The notes under the pieces: model-generated
The model's input: the letters and a program-made list of their open reading frames with translations, nothing else
Told to the model about the DNA's origin: nothing
The model's database searches: none
Made by a program: the position numbers and the translations under genes
Shown here: positions 1 through 10,009 of the stretch, in pieces
Layout: the number at the start of each line of letters is the position of its first letter
How positions within the stretch are numbered: position 1 is the stretch's first letter
Assembly: GCA_903910585.1 (NCBI GenBank)
Contig: CAIWAH010000066.1
Coordinates: 1-64,000 of the forward strand
Origin: an uncultured Verrucomicrobiota bacterium
Lineage (GTDB): Bacteria; Verrucomicrobiota; Verrucomicrobiia; Limisphaerales; UBA9464
Reading direction: 5' to 3'
DNA: 64,000 nucleotides

Positions 1-351
1 CACGACGTCTTCAAGCGGGAGGAAGACAATCTTTTCTGCGAGGTGCCCATTTCCTTCACCCAAGCCGCCTTGGGCGCCGAACTCGACGTGCCCACCCTGA
101 CCGGCAAGGCCCGGATCGTCGTTCCGGCGGGCACCCAAACGGGCGCCATGTTCCGCCTCAAGGGCCGGGGTGTGAAGAGTCTGCAAGGGCACGGGGTCGG
201 CGACTTGCTGGTGAAAGTCGCCGTCGAGGTCCCGACCAAGCTGAATCACGCCCAACGCGCCAAGCTGGAGGAATTCGCCAAGCTCTGCGACGAAAGCGTC
301 AATCCGCAGTCCAAAAGCTTCTTTGACCGCGTGAAGGACTTCCTCGGCTGA
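1..351 (+). CDS. dnaJ: Chaperone protein DnaJ, C-terminal part (5' truncated by window)
   Basis: The reading frame is open from the first base and ends with TGA at 349-351, so only about the last 116 residues are here. The start HDVFKREEDNLFCEVPISF and the later VPAGTQTGAMFRLKGRGV and GDLLVKVAVEVP segments are hallmark sequences of C-terminal substrate-binding domain II of Hsp40/DnaJ. DnaJ delivers unfolded clients to DnaK and stimulates its ATPase in the cytoplasm. The J domain, Gly/Phe linker and zinc centre lie upstream of the window. The in-frame GTG at 43 is internal to the domain and is not a start. Identification is strong. Confidence 0.95.
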   Translation, partial: HDVFKREEDNLFCEVPISFTQAALGAELDVPTLTGKARIVVPAGTQTGAMFRLKGRGVKSLQGHGVGDLLVKVAVEVPTKLNHAQRAKLEEFAKLCDESVNPQSKSFFDRVKDFLG

Positions 352-380
352 TCACTGGGCAGCCCTGGCGTGCGGTTCGC

Positions 381-3017
381 TCACGGCGTCCGTTGCAGGA
401 AGAACACGCCCGATGCTGCGGCCGGCCGAAACAGGCCGCCTTCCGGAAAGCGCGCGGGAACCGCCTGACGACTCCAAGGGCCGGCCGCATCCGGCGCCAA
501 CCAAACTTCGTATTGGGCGGCGTCGGTCGCCGGCCAACTGAGCCGGACTCCGGTGGGCAGCAGTGACAGCACCGGTCGAAACGGGTCGTTGGGCCCGGCG
601 GGATCGCTGCCCTGAAGTTGCTCCGCCGCGTTGTTCCAGCCGTCAGAATCCGGGTCATCTCGCGGACCCGGATTCAGCGAGGAAAACCACCGTTGCTCCC
701 AGTCGTCCTCCAAACCATCGGCGTCCGCATCGGAAATCGGCACGCCATCCAGCAGCAGTTCCGCCTCCTCCAAGGTTCCGGCAGCGCCGGCGGCCAATCC
801 GATGTCCGTCACCGCCAGCGTCCAGGTGCCCTGGCTGCTTTCCCCAAGATGCAGCGTCGAACCATAGGTCCATTCTCCCAGCGGCGGATCTTCCACGGTG
901 CCCGGACGATGCAGCACGCTCAGGGTGCCGGCTGGGGAACGCAGCGTGACCCGCAGGTCTCCCTGGCGCGGATGAGTCCAGCGCAACCGCAGCCGCACGT
1001 GCTCCACCAGCAGCGACGTTGAAACGGAGAACGTGCGGGTGGCGGAGTCGAGGACAAGCCGGGCCCGGACGTTGGCATTGGTCGCCACCAACGCGCGCAG
1101 AGCAGCCCCATCGTTCAGCCCGATGCTGGCGGCCGGCAAACGGGTGAAATCGGTGTCGAGCATCAGCACCCGCTCTGCGGTGCCGACGTTGTTCGCGATC
1201 AGGGCAAAGGCGGCTCCGGCGTTGGCGGCATTGTCGAGCTTGGTGGCGAACGGGTTTCCGTTCCGCCGCAGCAACGCACCGGCGCCATCGAGCGTCGGCA
1301 ACCCGGAGTCGCCCGTCCCCGCATCGATCAGGGGAACTTCCGGCGTGGCCGCGTCGGGATACCGCCCGGTCCCTCCCGTGGCTGGCAGACTTCGCAGGCC
1401 TTCGGGAACCCCTTCCCCGCTGAGCCGCACCCGGAATCCCTGGTCGGGAATCTCGGTCCGGTTGGTGTCCGTGACAACGAGTCGGACAGCCGCTGGACGG
1501 TTCTGCCAGCGCTGGGCCAGGCGAACCGCAGCGCCCGCGTCCACCACCCCGAATCCCGTGTTGTGGCCTACCCGAAAGCCCGCTCCGGTGGATTGGATAT
1601 CGGGATCCGACACATCCACCTGCCGCGCCGTCAGCGCCAGGACTTGCTGCACATCGCGCCAGCCCAGTTGCGGATTGGCGGAAAGCACCAGGGCGACCAC
1701 CCCGGAAACCACCGGGGCCGCCGCCGAGGTGCCCACGAATGCGGTGCTGCCAAAAAGATAATCCGCGGAAGTGGGGTCGGCCGGGTCCACCACCCGGTTG
1801 TCCCCTTTGCTTCCCCGAGGGTCGGTGGTGATCAATCCGGAAAATCCGCCGGTGTCTTCACCTCCCGGCGCAGCGACCAGAATGCACGCACCGGTCACGC
1901 TATAGCTCGCCACCCGCCCGTCCGCCCGGACGGATCCCACGGTGATGTGCCAAAGGTTGTTGGCATACGCATCGATGTTGGCGTCCCCCACGCCGTCCGC
2001 GAAGTTGTAATCCTCGGTGCGCATGTTCCCCGCAGACCGCACCAAGACCACGCCCCGGCCGCCGCGACCGGCCGTCACCGCATTGGAGATCGCCTGCGTT
2101 TGAATCGCGGGCATCTCCAAATAGAGGAAGTCGGAGTTGCCCCAGGAATGGCTCTGCACCGCCAACTCGTCGTTGCGATACCCGAACACCTCGGCCAACC
2201 CCGCGTCGTCCAGGATTTCATCGGCGGCGTTCCAAATGACCAGTGCCCCGAGCCCGGCCATTGGCGCGACCCCGGAAACTCCGACGCCATTGTCGCCCGC
2301 TGCCCCAATCAATCCAGCAACCGCAGTGCCGTGGTAGAACGATGACCGTGGATGGGCGCCGGAGTCCGTTCCCGTGAAAAAGTTTCGGCTCGGCGCGGTG
2401 AGATTCGGGCTCAGATCCGGATGCGTGAGATCAACGCCGTCGTCGCCAATGCCGACCTGGACACCCGCGCCCCGGGTGAGGGCCCACGCCCCGCGCGCGT
2501 TGATCGTCGCGGCGAGATCCACCGCGCCGTTGGCCGGCTGGGTCGGATCGAGGTGGGCCTGGCGGGCGTAATACGGATCATTGGGCGCTGCGGAATAGGC
2601 AAAGTGCCGGCGAACCGCAGGGCGGGAAACGGGCCGGGCCCACGCCACATCGTTCCGCAGCGCCAGCGCCTGCGCCTCCCTCATCGCGGCCCATGGCGAT
2701 GCGCATTCGACGAGGCGGGTCCGATCATCCAGGAACGGACCATCCGGAGTTCCCCGCTCCTTCATCCAGCCGCTCACCGCCATGGAACTGTGGAAGCGCA
2801 CCACCAGGCGACGACCAAACTGAAGCGACCGCCCCCCACGACCAGCGCGGGCCTCCATCCATTCCGTAGCCCTCCCGGTCGCAGACTTCCCGACGGGTCC
2901 GGGCGGCCTGAACTCGTATTCACGGAAGGCCGGTTCCCGCAGCCGCACTGTCTCGGCACCGGCGGTGCACAGCAACGCAGGCAGCAGCCACGCGCAGCGG
3001 AACGGGAACAAGGTCAC
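381..3017 (-). CDS. Exported kexin-like S8 subtilase with P-domain and calcium-loop tail
   Basis: An 878-residue protein from a GTG start with a hydrophobic signal peptide (about residues 5-21). The S8 catalytic residues are visible: Asp in GIGDDGVD (D192), His in HGTAVAG (H229), oxyanion Asn in SAGN (N331) and Ser in GTSAAAP (S431). Residues about 640-760 resemble the proprotein-convertase P-domain (beta-rich, HPRQGDLRVTLRSPAGT). The tail has a calcium-loop linker (DADADGLEDDWE, DPDSDGWNN) and a terminal beta module with YEVWLAPDAAGPW. Kexin/furin relatives cleave at basic residues, but specificity cannot be read here. Probably secreted or surface-bound. It converges on dnaJ. Confidence 0.88.
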   Translation of the reverse strand: MTLFPFRCAWLLPALLCTAGAETVRLREPAFREYEFRPPGPVGKSATGRATEWMEARAGRGGRSLQFGRRLVVRFHSSMAVSGWMKERGTPDGPFLDDRTRLVECASPWAAMREAQALALRNDVAWARPVSRPAVRRHFAYSAAPNDPYYARQAHLDPTQPANGAVDLAATINARGAWALTRGAGVQVGIGDDGVDLTHPDLSPNLTAPSRNFFTGTDSGAHPRSSFYHGTAVAGLIGAAGDNGVGVSGVAPMAGLGALVIWNAADEILDDAGLAEVFGYRNDELAVQSHSWGNSDFLYLEMPAIQTQAISNAVTAGRGGRGVVLVRSAGNMRTEDYNFADGVGDANIDAYANNLWHITVGSVRADGRVASYSVTGACILVAAPGGEDTGGFSGLITTDPRGSKGDNRVVDPADPTSADYLFGSTAFVGTSAAAPVVSGVVALVLSANPQLGWRDVQQVLALTARQVDVSDPDIQSTGAGFRVGHNTGFGVVDAGAAVRLAQRWQNRPAAVRLVVTDTNRTEIPDQGFRVRLSGEGVPEGLRSLPATGGTGRYPDAATPEVPLIDAGTGDSGLPTLDGAGALLRRNGNPFATKLDNAANAGAAFALIANNVGTAERVLMLDTDFTRLPAASIGLNDGAALRALVATNANVRARLVLDSATRTFSVSTSLLVEHVRLRLRWTHPRQGDLRVTLRSPAGTLSVLHRPGTVEDPPLGEWTYGSTLHLGESSQGTWTLAVTDIGLAAGAAGTLEEAELLLDGVPISDADADGLEDDWEQRWFSSLNPGPRDDPDSDGWNNAAEQLQGSDPAGPNDPFRPVLSLLPTGVRLSWPATDAAQYEVWLAPDAAGPWSRQAVPARFPEGGLFRPAAASGVFFLQRTP

Positions 3018-3106
3018 CCGGTCAAACTAGCAAGCCTCACCGCAAAAGTCCTGTCCGGAAAACCGGCACGGGAACCGCTAAGCCACCGTTGAATCAATCC
3101 CACCTC

Positions 3107-3112
3107 AGGAGG
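3107..3112 (+). promoter_or_regulatory. Perfect Shine-Dalgarno AGGAGG for the 3118 gene
   Basis: AGGAGG lies five bases before the ATG at 3118. It supports that start over the earlier ATG at 3089 in another frame. Consensus-strength ribosome binding sites like this are not conspicuous before most other genes in the window. Confidence 0.8.
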
Positions 3113-3117
3113 TCATC

Positions 3118-4740
3118 ATGGAACCCGCCGCTTCCTCTCCCGCCTCACCCGAAAATTTCGATGCAACGCAGCCTGTCCGCGACTGGCGTTGGTGGGCCCG
3201 ACGCCTTCTCGTCTGCAATCCGTTCTTCCTCGTCAGCGCCGCGCTTTTGCTGTTCGCCATCAACCGCCTTTCCACCGACCCGCAATTCCTCGGCGGTGAG
3301 GAGCCGAAACTCCTCTTCAATTTCGGCACGCTTCAGGTTTATGGCGGTTTGCTGGTGCTGACCGCGGTGGCGTTGGGCCGCCGTCGGGTTTGGTATGATT
3401 CCGCCCTGCTGGTGGTGGTGGAACACGGTTTGGTGCTGGTGCCATTCATCCTCATCGCCCAGGCCGCGCTCATCGGCCAGTCGCTGGCCGCCGCACTCAT
3501 CGGCACCGGCGCGGCGGCCGTAGCGCTGCGGGCCTGGGTGATCCGCCGATGGTATCCGCGGTTCAATCTGCCCGCGCGGGCGCTCGCCCTCGGCGCAGGA
3601 ATTCTCGGCGTGAATGTCGTGATGCCGCTGTGGTTTCGCCACGTGGTGGACCAGCAATCTGTCCACGACTGGGTCGGGCCCAATCGCCTACTCTGGCTTT
3701 TGGCCATGCCCCTGATCGCAGCGGGCGCCAATTTCCTGCCACGGCCCCGGGATTTCGCGGGGCTCAACCCGGAACGGCCTTGGTTGCCGATTTTCATCTA
3801 TGGATTCTGGCTCGCAGGCACCGGGGTGCATGCCGCCAGCGTGGGCTACCTGGGAACGGGTTCTTCCCTGACATACGCCCTGCTTACACCGTGCCTCTTG
3901 GCCACCGGCTGGACTTTACTGAATCGCCTCGGCGATTTCCTCCCGGTTCCCGGCGTCTTCGCCCGGCGCGCCGCCATGGGCATCATCGCCCTGCTGCCGC
4001 TATTGGCGTGGCGGGAACCGGCACTGCTGTTGGGAGCCGGCGGCTTCAACTTCGGCGGTTTCCTCGTGCTGGCGTTCCGCGGCCGACCTGAGCTCCGCCG
4101 CCGAGCAATTCAATTGGCGACCCTGAGCGCAGGAATTGCAGTGCTCGGCATTCCCGCCGAGTGGATCGCGCTGCTCAAGCCAAGCTGGGGCCGCCTGGAA
4201 CTGGCACTCGCGCTCGCCGGCATCGCGGCGCTCGTGACGAGCGGATTCTCGCGGCACCCGGTCTTGGGTATCGCTGCCGGCCTCATCGTTGGGGTCGGAG
4301 CAGCCGAATTCCCCGGCCAAAGCACTGCCGGTGAACGCTGGCAGATTGCCATCGCCGTCGTGCTCGCCCACAGCCTGCGCTGGCCAACGTCGTCACCGGA
4401 TGCAGACCACTTCCGACGGTGGGTCGCCGGGACATGGCTGGTCCTGGTGTTGGCCGGCGGATCTGATGGCACTTGGACCGCGGAACTTCAAGCTGTCGGC
4501 CTGCTGATGCTCTGGATGTTCCGCAGCCTTCTCACTCACGATTGGAGTCTCCGGATCATCCCCGCTTCCGCGTTCATTGGCGTGGCGGAAGCCCCGCTAC
4601 GGTGGGCCGCCGCCAACGCCTCCGCCGGCATGATCGCACTCGCGGCGAGTTTCGCCCTGTTCGCCGCCGGCACGTGGTTCGCGTGGCAGCGAAAGGCGGT
4701 CGCCGAACACTCCAAACCGGCTCCCGAAACCCTTCCCTGA
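3118..4740 (+). CDS. Multi-pass inner-membrane protein of unknown function
   Basis: A 540-residue protein. After a cytoplasmic-looking N-terminus (about 40 residues, Pro/Ser-rich, then RDWRWWARR) it is almost entirely hydrophobic, with roughly 14 or more predicted membrane segments rich in Leu, Ala, Gly and Trp. I see no conserved catalytic or transporter motif and do not recognise the family. It stands alone on the plus strand between two minus-strand genes and converges on rho, with a shared hairpin at 4760-4789. The start is fixed by the AGGAGG site at 3107. Role unassigned. Confidence 0.75.
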   Translation: MEPAASSPASPENFDATQPVRDWRWWARRLLVCNPFFLVSAALLLFAINRLSTDPQFLGGEEPKLLFNFGTLQVYGGLLVLTAVALGRRRVWYDSALLVVVEHGLVLVPFILIAQAALIGQSLAAALIGTGAAAVALRAWVIRRWYPRFNLPARALALGAGILGVNVVMPLWFRHVVDQQSVHDWVGPNRLLWLLAMPLIAAGANFLPRPRDFAGLNPERPWLPIFIYGFWLAGTGVHAASVGYLGTGSSLTYALLTPCLLATGWTLLNRLGDFLPVPGVFARRAAMGIIALLPLLAWREPALLLGAGGFNFGGFLVLAFRGRPELRRRAIQLATLSAGIAVLGIPAEWIALLKPSWGRLELALALAGIAALVTSGFSRHPVLGIAAGLIVGVGAAEFPGQSTAGERWQIAIAVVLAHSLRWPTSSPDADHFRRWVAGTWLVLVLAGGSDGTWTAELQAVGLLMLWMFRSLLTHDWSLRIIPASAFIGVAEAPLRWAAANASAGMIALAASFALFAAGTWFAWQRKAVAEHSKPAPETLP

Positions 4741-4759
4741 GGCCGGCCCCATAAACAAA

Positions 4760-4789
4760 ACGGCCCGGCTTCATCGGAAGCCGGGCCGT
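4760..4789 (-). terminator. Bidirectional hairpin; intrinsic terminator of rho
   Basis: A perfect 12-bp stem (4760-4771 with 4778-4789) and a six-base loop. Read on the minus strand, the stem is followed by TTTGTTTAT, a good U-tract, so it fits termination after rho (stop at 4808). On the plus strand only a short GTTT follows, so termination of the 3118 gene is possible but weaker. Confidence 0.85.
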
Positions 4790-4807
4790 CGTTTCGCCTA
4801 GCGCGGC

Positions 4808-6352
<1,545 letters not shown>

Positions 6353-6521
6353 AGAGATATGTGATTGCCCGGAATGTCTGAACCCAGAAAAAGGCGGCTG
6401 AAAACACGGTGTGCCGCAGGAACTTTGAACTTGGGGAAGCAGCGCGGGAGGAGACTCCTCAAACCGTCTGTCAAACCTCGGCCTGCCGATAGGTAGGCAT
6501 CGAACCGCCCCGGTGCAACCT

Positions 6522-7226
6522 TTATTTCCGGGGCACCGAAGGATTGGGGGAACTTTCCAGCCTCCGCCATGCCTTCTCCCGTCGCCGAGTCTCGGTTCGA
6601 AGCAACTCCTCCGCGGACCAACCCCGCGTGTGGCAGTATTCCGCGACCCAGAACAGCCCCTCGGCGATTTCCCGCTTGGTGGCGGGTTTGGAGCGAGCCG
6701 CCGAATGAGCCACCACCGAGGAGGTTACCAACCCTGCCTTGGTCGCCTTCTTCACGAGTTTCTGGGCCCGCATGAGTCCCGGCAGGTGTTTCGGCACGCC
6801 GTCGAGTGAAGACGGACGTTCCCGGCGGGTGCCAGTTTTCTCAGCGCGCTTGATGCGTTCCCAATTGGCCCAAACCTGGTCCACGTCCTTGACCTTGAGA
6901 TCACCAAAGACATGGGGATGCCGGCGGACCAGCTTTTCGACCAACGTTTCGCAGACCCGATCGAAATCGAACACGCCACGCTCCCGGCCCAACTGGGCGT
7001 GGAACACCACCTGCAGCAGCAGATCGCCCAGTTCCTCGACCAGTTCCACGTCGTCCCCCGCCTCCACCGCATCCATCAGTTCGTAGGCTTCCTCGATGGC
7101 ATGCCACAGCAGTGACTTGTGATCCTGCTCGCGATCCCACGGGCAGCCGTCCGGAGCCCGCAGGGCGGCCATGACTTCGAGCACCTGGCGAATGGGCGGC
7201 AACCGGCGGGAGGGAGGCTTGGGCAT
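6522..7226 (-). CDS. mazG: MazG-type nucleoside triphosphate pyrophosphohydrolase
   Basis: A 234-residue protein with the MazG all-alpha NTP-PPase signature: APDGCPWDREQDHKSL, then IEEAYELMDAV and VEELGDLLLQVVFHA, whose acidic residues bind magnesium. HPHVFGD and the VWANWERIK segment are also typical. The enzyme hydrolyses (d)NTPs to monophosphate and pyrophosphate, and in known cases cleans aberrant nucleotides or lowers ppGpp. It lies 8 bp downstream of the small membrane protein at 7235, at the end of a minus-strand run with proB. The C-terminal 40 residues (ending SSPNPSVPRK) are lineage-specific. Confidence 0.94.
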   Translation of the reverse strand: MPKPPSRRLPPIRQVLEVMAALRAPDGCPWDREQDHKSLLWHAIEEAYELMDAVEAGDDVELVEELGDLLLQVVFHAQLGRERGVFDFDRVCETLVEKLVRRHPHVFGDLKVKDVDQVWANWERIKRAEKTGTRRERPSSLDGVPKHLPGLMRAQKLVKKATKAGLVTSSVVAHSAARSKPATKREIAEGLFWVAEYCHTRGWSAEELLRTETRRREKAWRRLESSPNPSVPRK

Positions 7227-7234
7227 GAAGCGTG

Positions 7235-7666
7235 TCAGAGTTTGAAGTCAGGAAACCAGCCGCGGAACGGCCGCCACCGGAGGAATGGCAACTCCTTCCC
7301 CTCGGGCGTGATCTCGATGAGCGCGAGCCCCTTTCGGCGATACCGGAACCGGCACCGGCACAGGTAGGTCTTCTGCCCGTTTTGGCGTTCGATGAAAAAG
7401 TCATCACCACCGCAGCGGCCCCGGCGACAATCGGGCATCGGCGGGCGGCCGCGCCAGGCCATCTCCGAAAACCAGAGCAGGAAATGGACGCCGAAATGGA
7501 CCGCGATCACGCCCAGCATCAGTCCCAGCGGTATCCCCCAGACGCCGGCTTTGGTGCGCAGCCACGCCGCCATTGCCGCCGCCCCGGATACGTAGCCAAG
7601 CAGCCAAAGCTGCTGCGGCGTGATGGCGCCGGCACGTCGCAGATGGGCTAGGCGGTTCGGTTTCAC
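7235..7666 (-). CDS. Small membrane protein with Cys-rich C-terminal region, unknown
   Basis: A 143-residue protein. Two hydrophobic segments (about 19-37 and 43-65) are followed by a basic region with four cysteines (DCRRGRCGG and YLCRCRFRYRRKG) that could bind a metal, and a hydrophobic/aromatic tail ending WFPDFKL. The start overlaps the proB stop by four bases (ATGA), which suggests translational coupling. mazG follows 8 bp later. I do not recognise the family. The operon position is no guide to function because the flanking genes (proline synthesis, nucleotide cleaning) are unrelated. Confidence 0.72.
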   Translation of the reverse strand: MKPNRLAHLRRAGAITPQQLWLLGYVSGAAAMAAWLRTKAGVWGIPLGLMLGVIAVHFGVHFLLWFSEMAWRGRPPMPDCRRGRCGGDDFFIERQNGQKTYLCRCRFRYRRKGLALIEITPEGKELPFLRWRPFRGWFPDFKL

Positions 7667-8739
7667 AGCAGCACCAGGTCGTCGCGATGCACCACTTCCC
7701 GTCTTCCCGGAGGCTCACCCGGCAGTTCCGCCGCTGGCACCCGGACCATTCCGCGGGCAAATTCCCCGCCGTCAGAGTCCTGGATGCTGACCACTTCGCC
7801 GGCAGCAAAGCCACCTTCGACGCGGATGACGCCGGGCGCCAGCAGGCTGCGTCCCTGTTCGCACAACGCACGGACGGCACCGGCATCCACGGTCAGGGTT
7901 CCCGCCGGCCGATGGTAGAACGCAATCCAGCGCTTGCGGCTGGGCAACTTCGACTCGCTGGGCAGGAAAAGCGTTCCCTCGTCCGCCCCGGCCAAGATGC
8001 GGGCCAGGGAGTCGAACCTCCGACCGGAAGCGATCACCAGCGGGATTCCCGCCCGCACCACAATCCGCGCCGCCGAAATCTTGGTCGCCATGCCGCCGAC
8101 GGCCGTGGCGCTGGTCGTCCCTCCGGCCATCGCCTCCACACTGCCATCAATGCGCTCCACCACGGACAACAGGCGGGCCGTTGGTTTGCCATAGTCCTGA
8201 ATCAGGCCATCCGCTGTGGTGAGGATGACCAGAAGGTCGGCCGGCAGGAGGCTGGCCACGAGGGCGGAGAGACGGTCATTGTCACCGAACTTCAGCTCGG
8301 TCACCGAAACGGCATCGTTCTCGTTGATGATCGGAACAACGCCCCGCTTCAGCAGCGTGACGAGGGTGTTGCGCGCGTTCAGATGCCGCGTGTGATCGGC
8401 CAGGTCCTCATGGGTCAGCAGGACCTGCCCGACCGAGAGGTCATAGTGGCGGAACAGCGCCTCGTAGGTCGCCATCAGCCGCGACTGTCCGACCGCGGCG
8501 CAGGCTTGCCGCTCTGCCAGGGTCGGCGGGCGTTCGTCATACCCAAGGACGCCCATCCCCGCTCCGACCGCGCCCGACGTGACGATGATCACCTCTTTGC
8601 CGGCCGCCCGGAGGCCGGCAACTTGCGCCACCAGCTGGGCGAACTGCACCTGGTCCGGGCGCTTCCGGCTGTCGGTGACGACGCCGGTGCCCAGTTTCAC
8701 AACCACGCGGTTGACCTTGCCCAGAAGCTCGGAACGCAC
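7663..8739 (-). CDS. proB: Glutamate 5-kinase with PUA domain
   Basis: A 358-residue protein that phosphorylates glutamate to glutamyl-5-phosphate, the first committed and usually proline-inhibited step of proline synthesis. It has the amino-acid-kinase fold (VVVKLGTGVVT, VTSGAVGAGMGVLGY, INENDAVSV, FGDNDRLSALVA, GTGGM-like GGMATKISAA), then a C-terminal PUA domain from about residue 270 (RHRPAGTLTVDAGAV, LLAPGVIRVEG). I chose the GTG at 8739 (VRSELLGKVNRVVVKLG). The open frame extends farther upstream only because it runs antisense-free through the neighbouring gene. proA is not in the window. Confidence 0.95.
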   Translation of the reverse strand: MRSELLGKVNRVVVKLGTGVVTDSRKRPDQVQFAQLVAQVAGLRAAGKEVIIVTSGAVGAGMGVLGYDERPPTLAERQACAAVGQSRLMATYEALFRHYDLSVGQVLLTHEDLADHTRHLNARNTLVTLLKRGVVPIINENDAVSVTELKFGDNDRLSALVASLLPADLLVILTTADGLIQDYGKPTARLLSVVERIDGSVEAMAGGTTSATAVGGMATKISAARIVVRAGIPLVIASGRRFDSLARILAGADEGTLFLPSESKLPSRKRWIAFYHRPAGTLTVDAGAVRALCEQGRSLLAPGVIRVEGGFAAGEVVSIQDSDGGEFARGMVRVPAAELPGEPPGRREVVHRDDLVLL

Positions 8740-8761
8740 GGGCGGGAGTGTGCAAAAGGGA

Positions 8762-8784
8762 GCCGCAGGCGTCGAGCCTGCGGC
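8762..8784. repeat. Intergenic GC palindrome (REP-like)
   Basis: A 9-bp perfect stem (8762-8770 with 8776-8784) around GTCGA in the 65-bp gap between proB and the adenylating-enzyme gene. There is no U-tract, so it is not a clear intrinsic terminator. Comparable GC palindromes occur near 51271 and 63311. Confidence 0.5.
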
Positions 8785-8804
8785 CAAGCAGGCCGGAGGC
8801 CGAA

Positions 8805-9887
8805 TCAGTAAACGCCTTCGACGATGTTCTTCTCCATCGCGCCGAACGGGCGGACATCGCCCACGCCGTCCCACGCATAGGGCGGACGCGGAGCCCGGCG
8901 GATCGCCTCGTCGCGCTCCAGAAAGCGCGGCATGAAGAACTCCTTGGTCAGCGTGGTGAGTTCCACCCGCCCGAATTCGCCATAGCCGACCAGCTCGTTG
9001 GTCGCGTTCGGCCGGACCACCCGCAGGACCGCCCTCGGTTGGGGGGCGTAGTAGGTCACGCTGAAGTTGTCCTCCGCTTGGAGCGGAACACTGGCGGCCA
9101 GCCCCATGAGCGTGTTCCCGTAGGTCGGATAAAACCCGATGCGGCCTTCCAGCAGCTCCTCGACCAGGAAACGGACTTCCTGGGGCTTCATCGAAGTGCC
9201 ACCGCAAAACACCCCGCGGATGCCGGCATCCCAGAGATTGACCTTTTCGGCGAGGGCCTCGAGGAGCTTCGGCGTGGTGAACAAACCGCTGACCTTCCGG
9301 TGTTTCAGGATCGTGGCCGCCTGGTCCACCACATGCGCCATGTATTGCTTGGCCACGTCGTATTGCTTGTTCGACAGCAGCTTCTTCACGAAGCGCGGGT
9401 CGAGATCGATGAAATAGCAGGAACTGCCCCGGACGTTCGCCAGGTGCTCGATGGCCAGCCGCAGACGCCGCGGACCGGTCGGTCCCATCATCAGCCACGC
9501 ACCGCCACGGGGAAAGTGCGCGTCGGAGATCTTGTCGCTGAACTCCGAATAATCGACCCGGTAGTCGTTCCACCCGATGCGTTGCTTCGGCATGCCCGTC
9601 GTGCCGCCAGTTTCAAAGATGTTGAACGGCTTGCCCTTGAACTGCGCTGGCACCCAGACCTCCGGCTGCAAGTCCCGCAGGAACTCATCCTGGAAGTGGG
9701 GGAACTTCAGCATGTCAGCGAAGGACTTGATCTCTTTCCGGGGGTCGAAGTTCCTGGAGGCCCAGTCCAGCCAGAATGGGCAGCCGGTTTCCGGACTGAA
9801 ATGCCACTGGATGATCTCCAGCAGGTGGGCGTTGAGCTGGGCTTCGGCGGCGGCGACAGCCTCGGGAGCGACAGTGGGAATCGGCAT
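8805..9887 (-). CDS. AMP-binding (PaaK-like) adenylate-forming enzyme, short form
   Basis: A 360-residue protein. NIFETGGTTGMPKQRI (about 89-104) is the phosphate-binding loop of adenylate-forming enzymes, and FYPTYGNTLMG later resembles the adenine-binding YG(S/N)T motif. The overall spacing resembles phenylacetate-CoA-ligase (PaaK) relatives. These enzymes activate carboxylates as acyl-AMP. The usual C-terminal lid domain with its catalytic Lys is absent or very short, since the protein ends about 75 residues after the YGNT motif. Substrate cannot be assigned. It precedes proB on the same strand with a 65-bp gap holding a palindrome, so cotranscription is uncertain. Confidence 0.75.
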   Translation of the reverse strand: MPIPTVAPEAVAAAEAQLNAHLLEIIQWHFSPETGCPFWLDWASRNFDPRKEIKSFADMLKFPHFQDEFLRDLQPEVWVPAQFKGKPFNIFETGGTTGMPKQRIGWNDYRVDYSEFSDKISDAHFPRGGAWLMMGPTGPRRLRLAIEHLANVRGSSCYFIDLDPRFVKKLLSNKQYDVAKQYMAHVVDQAATILKHRKVSGLFTTPKLLEALAEKVNLWDAGIRGVFCGGTSMKPQEVRFLVEELLEGRIGFYPTYGNTLMGLAASVPLQAEDNFSVTYYAPQPRAVLRVVRPNATNELVGYGEFGRVELTTLTKEFFMPRFLERDEAIRRAPRPPYAWDGVGDVRPFGAMEKNIVEGVY

Positions 9888-10009
9888 AAAGAAGTTCGGC
9901 GGGAAAGTAATACGTGTTCGTATCTTTGAAAGTGGGAACTTGCCTTCCCCGGTGCCGCTCCCAGGCCGGCCCCTTGCCCGCCGGCTGCCGGCTGTTAGCG
10001 TCGCGCCGC

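Noticed and set aside
7663..9573. A single 636-codon protein including proB
   Set aside because: The N-terminal 270 codons overlap the adenylating-enzyme gene and lack similarity. proB starts at the GTG at 8739.
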